Below, one piece after another: positions 25,404 to 33,832 of a DNA stretch of 64,000 nucleotides; position 1 is the stretch's first letter, and every line of letters begins with the position of its first letter. A program made the translations under genes and the position numbers. The stretch lies in the NCBI GenBank assembly GCA_017398945.1, contig JAFQES010000018.1, forward strand, positions 1 to 64,000, given 5' to 3'. The notes below the pieces were generated by a model that was not told the DNA's origin, ran no database searches, and saw only the letters and a list, made by a program, of their open reading frames with translations. This stretch comes from Bacilli bacterium (GTDB lineage Bacteria; Bacillota_I; Bacilli_A; RF39; UBA660).

Positions 25404-26114
25404 TTTCAAACTATATAACTTCTTTACTTCCTTTAAAGATAGCATTCTATATTCACCACTTTTTAAATTATCAAGCGTTAAAAATGCATAGCTAGTTCTT
25501 GTAAGTTTAATAACCTCATGACCTATAGCTGAAAATATTTTTTTGACAATATGATTTCTTCCTTCAACAATAGTTATTTCAATTAAAGTTGTTTCTTTTG
25601 TAAAATCTTTTTTACGTACTTTTAAATTTTTAATAACTACTGGTCTATCTTCTATAACTAATTTTCTTTTTAATTTTAAAATATCTTCTTTTGTAATTAA
25701 ACCTTCTACTTTAGCTAAATAAGTTTTTTCTATTTCATTTTTCGGATGCATTAATCTATTAGCTAACTCACCATCATTAGTAAGCAAAATAAGTCCGGTA
25801 GTATCATAGTCTAATCTACCAATTGGATATATTCTTAAATCACATTTAATTAAATCAACAACTGTTTTACGTTCCTTATCATCAGTAACACTACTAATTA
25901 CTTCTCTTGGTTTGTTAAGTAGATAGTAAACTTTCTTTTCGACTAAATCTAACTTTTTACCTTCGACAACAATTACATCTTCATCAGTAACTTGATACCC
26001 CATTTGCGTAATCACTTCGCCATTTACCTTTACTTTTCCTTGAGCTATTTTTTCTTCCGCTTTTCTTCTTGAACAATATCCACTATCCGCTATTGCTTTT
26101 TGTAAACGTTTCAT
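25401..26114 (-). CDS. rluB: 23S rRNA pseudouridine synthase RluB family
   Basis: 237 residues: an N-terminal S4 RNA-binding domain (RLQKAIADSGYCSRRKAEEKI, KVKVNGEVI) and a pseudouridine synthase domain with the catalytic Asp in GRLDYDTTGLILLTNDG (about residue 101) and RTSYAFLTL near the end. It should isomerise a uridine in 23S rRNA helix 89-90. GGTGAT precedes the ATG. It follows dac-spmA-spmB, as in Bacillus subtilis. Confidence 0.93.
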   Translation of the reverse strand: MKRLQKAIADSGYCSRRKAEEKIAQGKVKVNGEVITQMGYQVTDEDVIVVEGKKLDLVEKKVYYLLNKPREVISSVTDDKERKTVVDLIKCDLRIYPIGRLDYDTTGLILLTNDGELANRLMHPKNEIEKTYLAKVEGLITKEDILKLKRKLVIEDRPVVIKNLKVRKKDFTKETTLIEITIVEGRNHIVKKIFSAIGHEVIKLTRTSYAFLTLDNLKSGEYRMLSLKEVKKLYSLK

Positions 26115-26150
26115 AATATCACCAAAAACATTTTATCATAATTATCTAAA

Positions 26151-26672
26151 TTAGCCAAAAAATATTTTGGTTAAAACAAAAGCAGCTAAGATTCCCATTA
26201 AATCAGCAAATAATCCTACTGGTAAGGCTTGCTTAGTTTTGCTAATTCTAACCGAGCTAAAATATAAGGCAATAACATAAACAGTTGTATCTGTACAGCC
26301 TTGTAAAATACTTGCTAATCTTCCGGCATATGAATCTGGACCTAAAGTCCTTAAAATATCGTTTAAGATGGCTAAAGAAGCATTGCCAGATATTGGTCTT
26401 AATATAGCCATCGGTAAAACACTAAAAGGAATATTTAAAGTATTAAATATCGACTCAAAACCACCTAATAAAAAATTAATAATTCCACTATTTAAAAAAA
26501 TATTAATTGCAAATATCATAGCCAACATAGCCGGAAAAATATTAAAACATGTAATTAATCCTTCTTTTGCGCCTTTTAAAAAACTATCATAAACATCTAT
26601 TTTCTTTTTTAAACCGCAATATATTATAAATACCACAAAAAGAGGAATTATAATCTTTGAAATAATATTCAT
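26151..26672 (-). CDS. spmB: Spore maturation protein SpmB
   Basis: 173-residue polytopic membrane protein of the nucleoside recognition/Gate domain type: YDSFLKGAKEGLITCFNIFPAMLAMIF, RPISGNASLAILNDILRTLGPDSYAGRLASI and QGCTDTTVYVIALYF. In Bacillus SpmA and SpmB are needed for core dehydration of the spore. AGGAGG precedes the ATG, which overlaps the end of spmA by four bases, so the two are coupled. Confidence 0.92.
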   Translation of the reverse strand: MNIISKIIIPLFVVFIIYCGLKKKIDVYDSFLKGAKEGLITCFNIFPAMLAMIFAINIFLNSGIINFLLGGFESIFNTLNIPFSVLPMAILRPISGNASLAILNDILRTLGPDSYAGRLASILQGCTDTTVYVIALYFSSVRISKTKQALPVGLFADLMGILAAFVLTKIFFG

Positions 26673-27247
26673 TTTTTCTTCCTCCTTATAAAGTAATCTA
26701 AAGTAAGTCCTGAAATACTAGAAATTGCTGTAGCTAAAATGGCTGGTAAAATAATTTCTTCGGGATTAGCACTGTTATACATAACTCGCATAGCTAAAAT
26801 TGTTGTTGGAATAATCGTTACTCCTGCTGTATTTAAAACTAAAAAAGTAATCATCGGAGTTGATGCTTCTTTCTTATTTGGATTTTCTTTTTGAAGTTCA
26901 TCCATGGCTTTAAGTCCAAAAGGAGTAGCAGCACTACCTAACCCTAACATATTAGCAGCAATATTAGAAGCAATATATCCTAAAGCTAAGCTATCTTTTT
27001 TTACTTCTGGAAAAAGTTTTCTTAAAAATGGACTAAGAAACTTTGCAAACTTAAATAATAATCCACTGTCTTCTGCTATTTTCATCAAACCGGTCCACAA
27101 AACAATAACTGGCATTAATTCCAACATTAATTCTAACGCTTTTTTAGAATTAGTTAAAACTTCGTTATTTAAAGCTTCAATATTACCTGTAAAAAGATAA
27201 TAAAAAACTCCAAGAAAAATTAATACAGCCCAAATAATACTAACCAT
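26669..27247 (-). CDS. spmA: Spore maturation protein SpmA
   Basis: 192 residues, membrane protein with the paired Gate domain: KALELMLELMPVIVLWTGLMKIAE, ASNIAANMLGLGSAATPFGLKAM and FLVLNTAGVTIIPTTILAMR. It works with SpmB in spore heat resistance, by a mechanism still unknown. Its start overlaps the end of the carboxypeptidase gene by eight bases; the dac-spmA-spmB order is that of the Bacillus dacB operon. Confidence 0.92.
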   Translation of the reverse strand: MVSIIWAVLIFLGVFYYLFTGNIEALNNEVLTNSKKALELMLELMPVIVLWTGLMKIAEDSGLLFKFAKFLSPFLRKLFPEVKKDSLALGYIASNIAANMLGLGSAATPFGLKAMDELQKENPNKKEASTPMITFLVLNTAGVTIIPTTILAMRVMYNSANPEEIILPAILATAISSISGLTLDYFIRRKKK

Positions 27248-28316
27248 TTAACCACCCAAATAATTTTTCTAACCAATTTTTCTTTTCTGGCTTTTCATCT
27301 AAAACTATAAATATATTTTCTTGATGGACTAATTTATCATCTAAATAAACATCTGCTGTTCCTATAAATTGATTATTACTTACTTTTTTTTCTTTTAATA
27401 AAGAATATTTAATTTTAACATCTTGTTTATTATTCTTCTTTAATGTTAAAGAAAAATCATTATATATTTTAAAAGTTGCATCTTTATAAAGTTTTTGATT
27501 TTCAATATTAAAATTATCTTTATCTAAAACTGGCAAACTATAATAATTATTAAATATTTCGTTATATAAAGTAATATGATCATTAAAATCATTTCCATCA
27601 TTTAAAGTAACTACAACTAAATCCATATTATCTTTTGAAGCAGTCGTTACTAACGTTCTTCTTGCTTTTTCGGTAAATCCTGTTTTACCTCCGGTTATAA
27701 AATCATAACTATGTAATAATTTATTTTTATTCGTCCAACTATAAGTTTTATAATTAGTTTTTACGATATGATTTTTAGTAGCAAATATTTCTTGAAATGT
27801 TTTGTTATTCATTGCATAACTAGTAAGTAACGCCATATCATAAGAGGTTGAAGTATTACCATTACCATTATTTTCTTCTAGACCATGACTATTATAAAAA
27901 ATTGTGTTAGTCATCCCTATTTTACTTGCCATATCATTCATTAAATATACAAATGATTCCATACTTCCAGCAACTTCATTTGAAATAGCCATAGCAGCAT
28001 CGTTTCCACTGCGAAGCATCAACCCATATAACAAATCTTTAAGAGTCATTTCTTCTCCTACTTCGATATATATGGCACTTCCATATGCTTTTAAAATATT
28101 ATCATCAATCTTAACAACTTTATCTAAATCACCATAATTAATTGCTACTAAACAAGTCATGATTTTACTGATACTTGCAATTAATCTTTGATCATTTATA
28201 TTATTTGCATACAAAACTTGTTTCGAATTTTGATCCATAACAATAGCACTACTAGCTGAAATAGCATTTACTTTAAAAGGAATTAACAACATTAAAACTA
28301 ATAACACTTTTTTCAT
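27240..28316 (-). CDS. dacB: D-alanyl-D-alanine carboxypeptidase (DacB/DacF type)
   Basis: 358-residue low-molecular-weight penicillin-binding protein. A signal peptide (MKKVLLVLMLLIPFKVNA) precedes the active-site motif SISK (in IASISKIMT, about residue 45), SGN (RSGNDAA, ~101) and KTG (GGKTGFTEKA, ~211). A C-terminal β domain follows and ends in an amphipathic helix (WLEKLFGWLNG) that anchors such enzymes to the membrane. It trims the terminal D-Ala of peptidoglycan stem peptides. Position upstream of spmA-spmB suggests the sporulation enzyme DacB, so a role in spore cortex is inferred. Confidence 0.9.
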   Translation of the reverse strand: MKKVLLVLMLLIPFKVNAISASSAIVMDQNSKQVLYANNINDQRLIASISKIMTCLVAINYGDLDKVVKIDDNILKAYGSAIYIEVGEEMTLKDLLYGLMLRSGNDAAMAISNEVAGSMESFVYLMNDMASKIGMTNTIFYNSHGLEENNGNGNTSTSYDMALLTSYAMNNKTFQEIFATKNHIVKTNYKTYSWTNKNKLLHSYDFITGGKTGFTEKARRTLVTTASKDNMDLVVVTLNDGNDFNDHITLYNEIFNNYYSLPVLDKDNFNIENQKLYKDATFKIYNDFSLTLKKNNKQDVKIKYSLLKEKKVSNNQFIGTADVYLDDKLVHQENIFIVLDEKPEKKNWLEKLFGWLNG

Positions 28317-28358
28317 TAGATTTCACCTAATTAATAATATGAATTATTAGCTTTTTTA

Positions 28359-29243
28359 TTATTGAATTATCTTAAATTCCTTAGCTATTATTCTTTTATC
28401 ACTACAATACTCAATAATATATTTATTTTCCTTTTTGCAAATAATAATACCAATCGTCCTATTTTGATTTATTAATTTAAGATTATTATCAATATAGTTC
28501 ATATAAACTTGTATCTGTCCTACATGCTCTTTCTTTAATTCAGTTACCTTTAATTCTATAACAACGTAACAATTAAAATCTATATTATATAAAAGTAAGT
28601 CAATATAATTATAGGAATTACCTATTTTTATTTTATATTCATTTTTAACATAGCAAAAATTACTACCTAATTCTTCTAAAAAATGATTTATATCTTCCAT
28701 TATTATTTTCTGTAATACTTTTTCTGATATGGTGACATAATTATTTCTATTATTTATAATAATGGGATTTTTTATTAAATCTTCTACTTTGCTTTCTGAT
28801 TTATTAGTTATTTTTTCCTTAGTATCTTGAGGTAATCTTTCATACTCATTATTTATAATTTTTGTTTTCAATTCTCGTACACTTAATTTATGTTTTGCTG
28901 ATATTTCTATATAATAAGCAATTTTATTATTATCTTTTATAGATAATAAAGTTTTATAGTGAGTATAACTCAATTCGTCACTCAGTGAGTGACGTTTTGC
29001 AAAATTATAAAATAACCTAAAATATTTTAAACTGGTTTGGGAATATGTTTTATTTAATTCTTTAGTTAACTTTTTTGAATATTCTTTTATTATTCCCTCT
29101 CCATAATGTTTACCAGCTTCAAAAAGTAATTTACCAACACTATAATAAGTATTCAAATCACCTCTATTTTTACTATAATCTTTTATCCTTTTAGTTAACT
29201 CATTATTTATTAATTGTTCTTTTATTTCATTATAATAATTCAT
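28359..29243 (-). CDS. DUF1016/YhcG-type PD-(D/E)XK nuclease-domain protein (copy 2)
   Basis: 294 residues, the same length as the gene at 4628 and similar along its whole length: N-terminal DLNTYYSVGKLLFEAGKHYGEG, nuclease core YIDLLLYN with CYVVIELKVTELKKEHVGQ, and C-terminal EYCSDKRIIAKEFK. The middle (FAKRHSLSDELSYTHYKTLLSI) is more divergent and may set specificity. Catalytic D and ExK are kept. It lies alone between dac and DUF368 genes, behind a 20-base upstream element shared with copy 1. Role unknown. Confidence 0.85.
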   Translation of the reverse strand: MNYYNEIKEQLINNELTKRIKDYSKNRGDLNTYYSVGKLLFEAGKHYGEGIIKEYSKKLTKELNKTYSQTSLKYFRLFYNFAKRHSLSDELSYTHYKTLLSIKDNNKIAYYIEISAKHKLSVRELKTKIINNEYERLPQDTKEKITNKSESKVEDLIKNPIIINNRNNYVTISEKVLQKIIMEDINHFLEELGSNFCYVKNEYKIKIGNSYNYIDLLLYNIDFNCYVVIELKVTELKKEHVGQIQVYMNYIDNNLKLINQNRTIGIIICKKENKYIIEYCSDKRIIAKEFKIIQ

Positions 29244-29256
29244 AAAATTCTCCTCT

Positions 29257-29276
29257 ACTAGTTATATTGCCAAAAA
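29257..29276. repeat. Conserved upstream element of DUF1016 copy 2
   Basis: Identical over 20 bases to 5529-5548 and in the same position relative to the start codon. Non-coding identity higher than in the genes themselves suggests a regulatory or insertion-related element. Confidence 0.6.
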
Positions 29277-29303
29277 GATTACTATTTCCTTTATTTCAAA
29301 GCA

Positions 29304-29330
29304 CAAAAAAACAAGCATTACGCTTGCTTT
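29304..29330 (-). terminator. Terminator of the DUF368 gene
   Basis: CAAGC, loop, GCTTG with flanking A/T and a seven-T tract on the - strand. Confidence 0.7.
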
Positions 29331-29340
29331 GTAATATCTT

Positions 29341-30204
29341 TTATTTTTCTCCTAGTTTATAAGCAATTATTCCTCCAGCAATCAAAGTAACTACGGAAAT
29401 AATCACATGACTTACGGAAAAAGACGCTTTAATTAGTTCAAGTGAAGAAATAGGAATAGAAATTATTGAGGCAAAGATAAATCCTAATACTCCACAATAA
29501 GTTACTTTAGAATGTTTAGCAAATAAGTATTCAAGCAATTTAGAAATCAAAACCATTCCTAGTAATACTCCTACTCCAAAAACTCCAGCCACAATTAAAT
29601 TACTAAACAAATCATTAAAATGAACAATTTCTTTAATTAATTTAATAATTGGATAATAGTAACCTAATAACATTAATACAAGTGACCCACTAACGCCAGG
29701 AATAATCATTGTAGCAGCAGCAATTGATCCAACTCCAAGAACCTTTAGATAACCAAATGCATTTAAACCACTTAAAACAACTTCTTGGCTTCCTCCAAAT
29801 ATTCTATCAGATAATGCCATAAATAATACTAATGCAAAAGTTAAAATAAACGCTACTACATTTGCTACCTTGCTTTTTGTTTTTTCGTTCTTTGTCTTAT
29901 TCCATAAAAGAGGAATACCTCCAATCACTAATCCCACAAAGAAGATTGAGGTAGGCATCGGATAATGTTCATAAGAATAGTCAATTACACTACTCATTGT
30001 AACTAATGATAAACCAATTCCAATAACAATTGGCAATAAAAATTTAATATTTTCTTTAAAGTTACTAAAAAAATGACTAATAGCACCAATAAATCTTTCA
30101 TAAATTCCTAAAATAATAGCTAATGTTCCTCCACTTACTCCAGGAATTATATTTGCTATTCCCATCACAAACCCTTTTAAGATTAATAATATATTATTTT
30201 TCAA
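29341..30204 (-). CDS. DUF368-family polyprenyl-phosphate transporter (PopT-like)
   Basis: 287-residue polytopic membrane protein with the DUF368 pattern: KGFVMGIANIIPGVSGGTLAIILGIYER at the start and a second inverted copy GSIAAATMIIPGVSGSLVLMLLGYY near residue 157. DUF368 proteins have been shown to recycle undecaprenyl phosphate across the membrane, so a role in cell-envelope lipid carrier recycling is expected. About eight membrane helices. It starts at TTG (30204), eight bases after AGGAAG. Monocistronic, ends in a terminator. Confidence 0.88.
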   Translation of the reverse strand: MKNNILLILKGFVMGIANIIPGVSGGTLAIILGIYERFIGAISHFFSNFKENIKFLLPIVIGIGLSLVTMSSVIDYSYEHYPMPTSIFFVGLVIGGIPLLWNKTKNEKTKSKVANVVAFILTFALVLFMALSDRIFGGSQEVVLSGLNAFGYLKVLGVGSIAAATMIIPGVSGSLVLMLLGYYYPIIKLIKEIVHFNDLFSNLIVAGVFGVGVLLGMVLISKLLEYLFAKHSKVTYCGVLGFIFASIISIPISSLELIKASFSVSHVIISVVTLIAGGIIAYKLGEK

Positions 30205-30295
30205 TCAAAACACTTCCTTAATTTCTTATTTATTATATCTTAAAATTAAGTATTTGTTAATATATAAGTTGGTTGAAATTTCCAAAACAATTACA

Positions 30296-30335
30296 CAAAC
30301 AAATGTTTGACATATCTTTTTTGATGTTTTATAAT
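30296..30335 (+). promoter_or_regulatory. Promoter of the radical SAM-DUF4130-GroEL-like operon with LexA-like palindrome
   Basis: Perfect -35 TTGACA (30307-30312), 17 bases, perfect -10 TATAAT (30330-30335). The -35 is overlapped by the 14-base palindrome CAAACAAATGTTTG (30296-30309), which resembles the Firmicute SOS box (GAAC-N4-GTTC core) with symmetrical G-to-A changes. No CIRCE element is present even though the operon encodes a chaperonin homologue. The promoter is certain enough; the operator identity is a suggestion. Confidence 0.6.
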
Positions 30336-30352
30336 CAAAACTGGTGATGGTT

Positions 30353-31564
30353 ATGGATATTAAAGAAAAATTGCAAATACTAGCAGATAGCGCTAAATAT
30401 GATGCATCATGTTCTTCAAGCGGAAGTAAAAGAAAGAATAGCAACGGAATTGGTAATGCTGCCTATGCTGGCATATGTCACTCTTTTTCAGCTGACGGAA
30501 GATGTATTTCTTTACTAAAAATTTTGATGACTAACTGCTGTGTATTTGATTGTAAATATTGTTTAAACAGAAAAAGCAATAATATAAAAAGAGCTATCTT
30601 CACTCCAGAAGAAATTTGTTATATAACCCTTAATTTTTATAAAAGAAATTATATCGAAGGCTTATTTTTAAGTTCTGGTATCATAAAAAGTCCTGATTAC
30701 ACAATGGAACTAATGATTAAAACAATTACTCTTCTACGTCAAAAATATCACTTTGGTGGTTACATTCATGCTAAGGCAATTCCTGGAGCTAGTGAAATTT
30801 TATTAAAAAAACTAGGGAGTTTAGTCGATCGACTTAGTGCCAATATTGAACTGCCTACCGAGAGTGGGCTTAAATTATTAGCGCCTAATAAAGAAACTAA
30901 TAAAGTCGATAAGATAATGGGATATATCAAAGAAAATCGCAACAATAATTTTGTTCCAGCTGGTCAAAGTACCCAAATGATTATTGGGGCAACTAATGAA
31001 ACTGATTTAGATATAATGAATAAAAGCGAAAATCTTTATAATAGATTTAATCTAAAAAGAGTTTTCTACTCAGCTTATGTTCCGGTAAATACTGATAAAT
31101 TGTTGCCGGCTTTAGCTACTCCACCCTTAAAAAGAGAAAACAGATTATATCAAGCCGACTGGTTACTACGTTATTATGGCTTTAAAACCAAAGATATTTT
31201 AAACGAAGAAAACCCAAATTTTAATTTATTAGTAGATCCAAAAGCAAACTGGGCTATTAATCATTTAGATGAGTTTCCTAAAGAAGTTAATAGCTGTTCT
31301 TACCCTGAACTATTAAAAATCCCTGGCATCGGAGTTAAATCAGCTAAAGAAATCATTAAATCCCGGAAATATTTCCAACTAACCTTTAAAGATTTAAAGA
31401 AAATGGGAGTTGTCTTAAAAAGAGCTCAATATTTTATAACTTGTGGAGGAAAATATAATTTAAACAAAGAATTTTTCAAAAAGGATTTTATTTTATCAAA
31501 TTTAGTTATCGAAGAAGCTACTACCCCAATGTCTAATAAACAACAATTAAGTTTATTTTCATGA
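30353..31564 (+). CDS. Putative DNA modification/repair radical SAM protein with HhH domain
   Basis: 403 residues, TIGR03916-type ('rSAM_link_UDG'). The radical SAM cluster motif is CCVFDCKYC (CxxxCxxC, about residue 63), preceded by CSSSGSKRKN and AGICHSFSADGRCISLL typical of this family. The C-terminal part contains a helix-hairpin-helix, LLKIPGIGVKSAKEII (about 322-337), a non-specific DNA-binding motif. Members are usually adjacent to DUF4130 proteins and are thought to act on DNA; the reaction is unknown. ATG 30353 follows GGTGAT by four bases. Its TGA stop overlaps the next ATG (ATGA). Confidence 0.88.
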   Translation: MDIKEKLQILADSAKYDASCSSSGSKRKNSNGIGNAAYAGICHSFSADGRCISLLKILMTNCCVFDCKYCLNRKSNNIKRAIFTPEEICYITLNFYKRNYIEGLFLSSGIIKSPDYTMELMIKTITLLRQKYHFGGYIHAKAIPGASEILLKKLGSLVDRLSANIELPTESGLKLLAPNKETNKVDKIMGYIKENRNNNFVPAGQSTQMIIGATNETDLDIMNKSENLYNRFNLKRVFYSAYVPVNTDKLLPALATPPLKRENRLYQADWLLRYYGFKTKDILNEENPNFNLLVDPKANWAINHLDEFPKEVNSCSYPELLKIPGIGVKSAKEIIKSRKYFQLTFKDLKKMGVVLKRAQYFITCGGKYNLNKEFFKKDFILSNLVIEEATTPMSNKQQLSLFS

Positions 31565-32292
31565 ACAATATTTATATTTATGATGGTAGCTTTTCTAATC
31601 TACTAAACTTAATATCTTACTTACTAGAAAATAAAATAAAACCTTTTAATATTAAAATAACAACTTATAATCCTTCCCTATTTGAACAAATTATAAATAT
31701 AAAACTAAAAGAAAATTTTATAAATGAAGACATTTTCCAAAATCATCATTTATTAAAAACTATATATTATGTTTATTTATCAGATAACGAAAACAAAGAA
31801 ATAACTATTTATTATTTTCTTCTAAACTACTTTAAGTTTGGAAATAAAGTATTTTATTTAAAAAACTTAAAATGCGTTGATAAAACTTTAAAAATTGCCC
31901 ATCTAGTCAGTCACGAAGCCCATCGTTTTAAAGGTTTTACTAGATTTAAAGAACTAAAAAATAAAGTTTTATACGCCACTATTGCCCCCGATAACAATAT
32001 CCTTCCCATTATTTCTAAACATTTTCAAAAAAGATTAAAAAATGAACTTTGGCTTATAAAAGATGAAAATAGAAATATCATCAGTTTATATGATAAAAAG
32101 AAATATTATATTGTTTGTTGCGATGAATTTAAATTACTCGACACTACGTTATCAGAAAATGAAATAAACTTAGAAATTTTATGGAAAATATTTTTTAAAA
32201 CAGTTGCTATTAAAGAAAGAGAAAACAAACGCTGTCAAATGAATTTTATGCCTAAGAAATATTGGCAAAATATTATAGAAATGAGTGATTAA
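31561..32292 (+). CDS. DUF4130 (TIGR03915-type) DNA metabolism protein
   Basis: 243 residues. Family signatures: IYIYDGSFSNLLNLI at the start, KIAHLVSHEAHRFKGFTRF (about 113-131), YATIAPDNNILPIISKHFQKRL and WLIKDENRNI. This family is the standard partner of the preceding radical SAM protein and is often coupled to a uracil-DNA glycosylase; no glycosylase is present here. The four-base ATGA overlap upstream and the overlap with the chaperonin reading frame downstream indicate one polycistronic message with coupled translation. Confidence 0.85.
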   Translation: MNNIYIYDGSFSNLLNLISYLLENKIKPFNIKITTYNPSLFEQIINIKLKENFINEDIFQNHHLLKTIYYVYLSDNENKEITIYYFLLNYFKFGNKVFYLKNLKCVDKTLKIAHLVSHEAHRFKGFTRFKELKNKVLYATIAPDNNILPIISKHFQKRLKNELWLIKDENRNIISLYDKKKYYIVCCDEFKLLDTTLSENEINLEILWKIFFKTVAIKERENKRCQMNFMPKKYWQNIIEMSD

Positions 32293-32293
32293 A

Positions 32294-33832
32294 TTGAAAA
32301 AAGTAATTAATGGAAATGAATTAAAAGAAAAAATGATCGAAGCTATCGATATGTTATGTGATAATGTCAAAATGACTTTAGGCCCTAAAGGAAATAACGT
32401 TATCATAGATCATTCTACTCTAAGTCCATATATTACTAATGATGGAGTAACTATAGCCTCTAACATAGAAAGTGAAGATCTTATCATTAACACAATTTTA
32501 GAAATAGCTAAAGAATCTTCTATTAAAACTAATGAAAAAGTTGGCGATGGAACAACTACTACATTAGTTTTACTTCAAAGCATTTTTAAAAACGGAATCA
32601 AAGCCCTAAATGAAACTAATTCAATTATCTTAAAAAAAGAAATAGATAATGCCACAGAAAATGTTATCAAGAAAATAAAAACCATAAGTCAAAAACCATC
32701 AAAAAAACAACTTACAAACATAGCTTGCATTTCCGCAAATGATAAAGAAATTGGAAATAATATTGCTAAATGCTTTTTTAAAACAAAAAATAAAAATGCT
32801 ATATCCATAAAAGAAGGAGACTCAACTAAAACTACTATCAATTTATTAAAAGGTTACTCTATTACTACAAATATAGCATCCCCCTACTTTTTCAAAGAAG
32901 AAAAAAATATTAAGATTATTAATCCATACATTTTATTATTAGATGACACCTTATACGATTTAACCCCTTTAACTAATATCATTAATTATTTTACCAGTTG
33001 CAATGAATCTTTAATTATCATAGCAAAAGATTACAATGAAGAATTAGTAAACGAAATTACATCATTATATTTAGATGGTATTGCTAATATTATCCTTTTA
33101 AAAAATCCTGAATATGGCCTAAAAGAACAAATTCTTATTGATGACTTAAGTTTAATTTCTAATTTTAATAATCAACTAGATTCAATTAAATTAAATAATC
33201 TAGGTCAAGTAAAAGAAATTCATATTAATAAAGATACTACTAATTTTATTTTTGAAAGCAATGATAACATTAAAGAGAAAATTAAGAAAATTAAAAAATC
33301 ATTAATTAACAACCAATTAGATTACGATTTTAATTTGCAAAGAATAGCAATGTTTAAAAATGGCTTAATTGAAATTTCAGTTGGAGCACCAACTAAAACA
33401 GAAAGACGCGAAAAGAAAATGCGTTATGATGATGCGCTATGGGCAATTGATAGTGCAGCCAAAGGTATAGTGCCTGGCGGAGGAATTACTTTATTTAAAA
33501 TAAGTAATGAAATTAATGATAAAACATTAGGTGACCAAATAATTAAAAGTACCTTACAAATTCCTTTTGAACAAATCATTAATAATGCTGGTTTAAATTT
33601 AGATGAGATTAAAAATGAAATAATAAAAAATAACTTTGAACTACTTTACAATATAAATACTAATGAATATGAAAAAATCCAAAACACTGAAGTTTTGGAT
33701 TCTACCCTAGTTTTAATAAATGCTATTACTAGCGCTAGTTCAATAGCAACCATGCTATTAACAACTAATTGTTTAGTAATAAATGAATATCAAAATAACC
33801 TAAATAAACAAGTTGACTATTTAGATATCTAG
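32294..33832 (+). CDS. Highly divergent GroEL/Hsp60-like chaperonin
   Basis: 512 residues that follow GroEL at both ends: MLCDNVKMTLGPKGNNVII, TNDGVTIASNI, the ATPase motif VGDGTTTTLVLLQ (about 80-92), YDDALWAIDSAAKGIVPGGGI, and NAITSASSIATMLLTTNCLV. The middle, matching the substrate-binding apical domain, is poorly conserved and lacks the usual AVKAPGFGDRR segment. The Gly/Met C-terminal tail is missing. The catalytic GDGTT is intact. No groES is adjacent. TTG 32294 was chosen since GTGAT ends four bases before it, a spacing repeated in other genes here; a GTG at 32285 is possible. It is the last gene of a putative DNA-repair operon and overlaps the end of a convergent gene by 12 bases. Confidence 0.85.
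   Translation: MKKVINGNELKEKMIEAIDMLCDNVKMTLGPKGNNVIIDHSTLSPYITNDGVTIASNIESEDLIINTILEIAKESSIKTNEKVGDGTTTTLVLLQSIFKNGIKALNETNSIILKKEIDNATENVIKKIKTISQKPSKKQLTNIACISANDKEIGNNIAKCFFKTKNKNAISIKEGDSTKTTINLLKGYSITTNIASPYFFKEEKNIKIINPYILLLDDTLYDLTPLTNIINYFTSCNESLIIIAKDYNEELVNEITSLYLDGIANIILLKNPEYGLKEQILIDDLSLISNFNNQLDSIKLNNLGQVKEIHINKDTTNFIFESNDNIKEKIKKIKKSLINNQLDYDFNLQRIAMFKNGLIEISVGAPTKTERREKKMRYDDALWAIDSAAKGIVPGGGITLFKISNEINDKTLGDQIIKSTLQIPFEQIINNAGLNLDEIKNEIIKNNFELLYNINTNEYEKIQNTEVLDSTLVLINAITSASSIATMLLTTNCLVINEYQNNLNKQVDYLDI

Noticed and set aside
32294-33832. Archaeal/eukaryotic-type (group II) chaperonin
   Set aside because: The N-terminal LGPKG, GDGTTTT spacing and the C-terminal SASSIATMLLTT pattern follow bacterial GroEL, although diverged.
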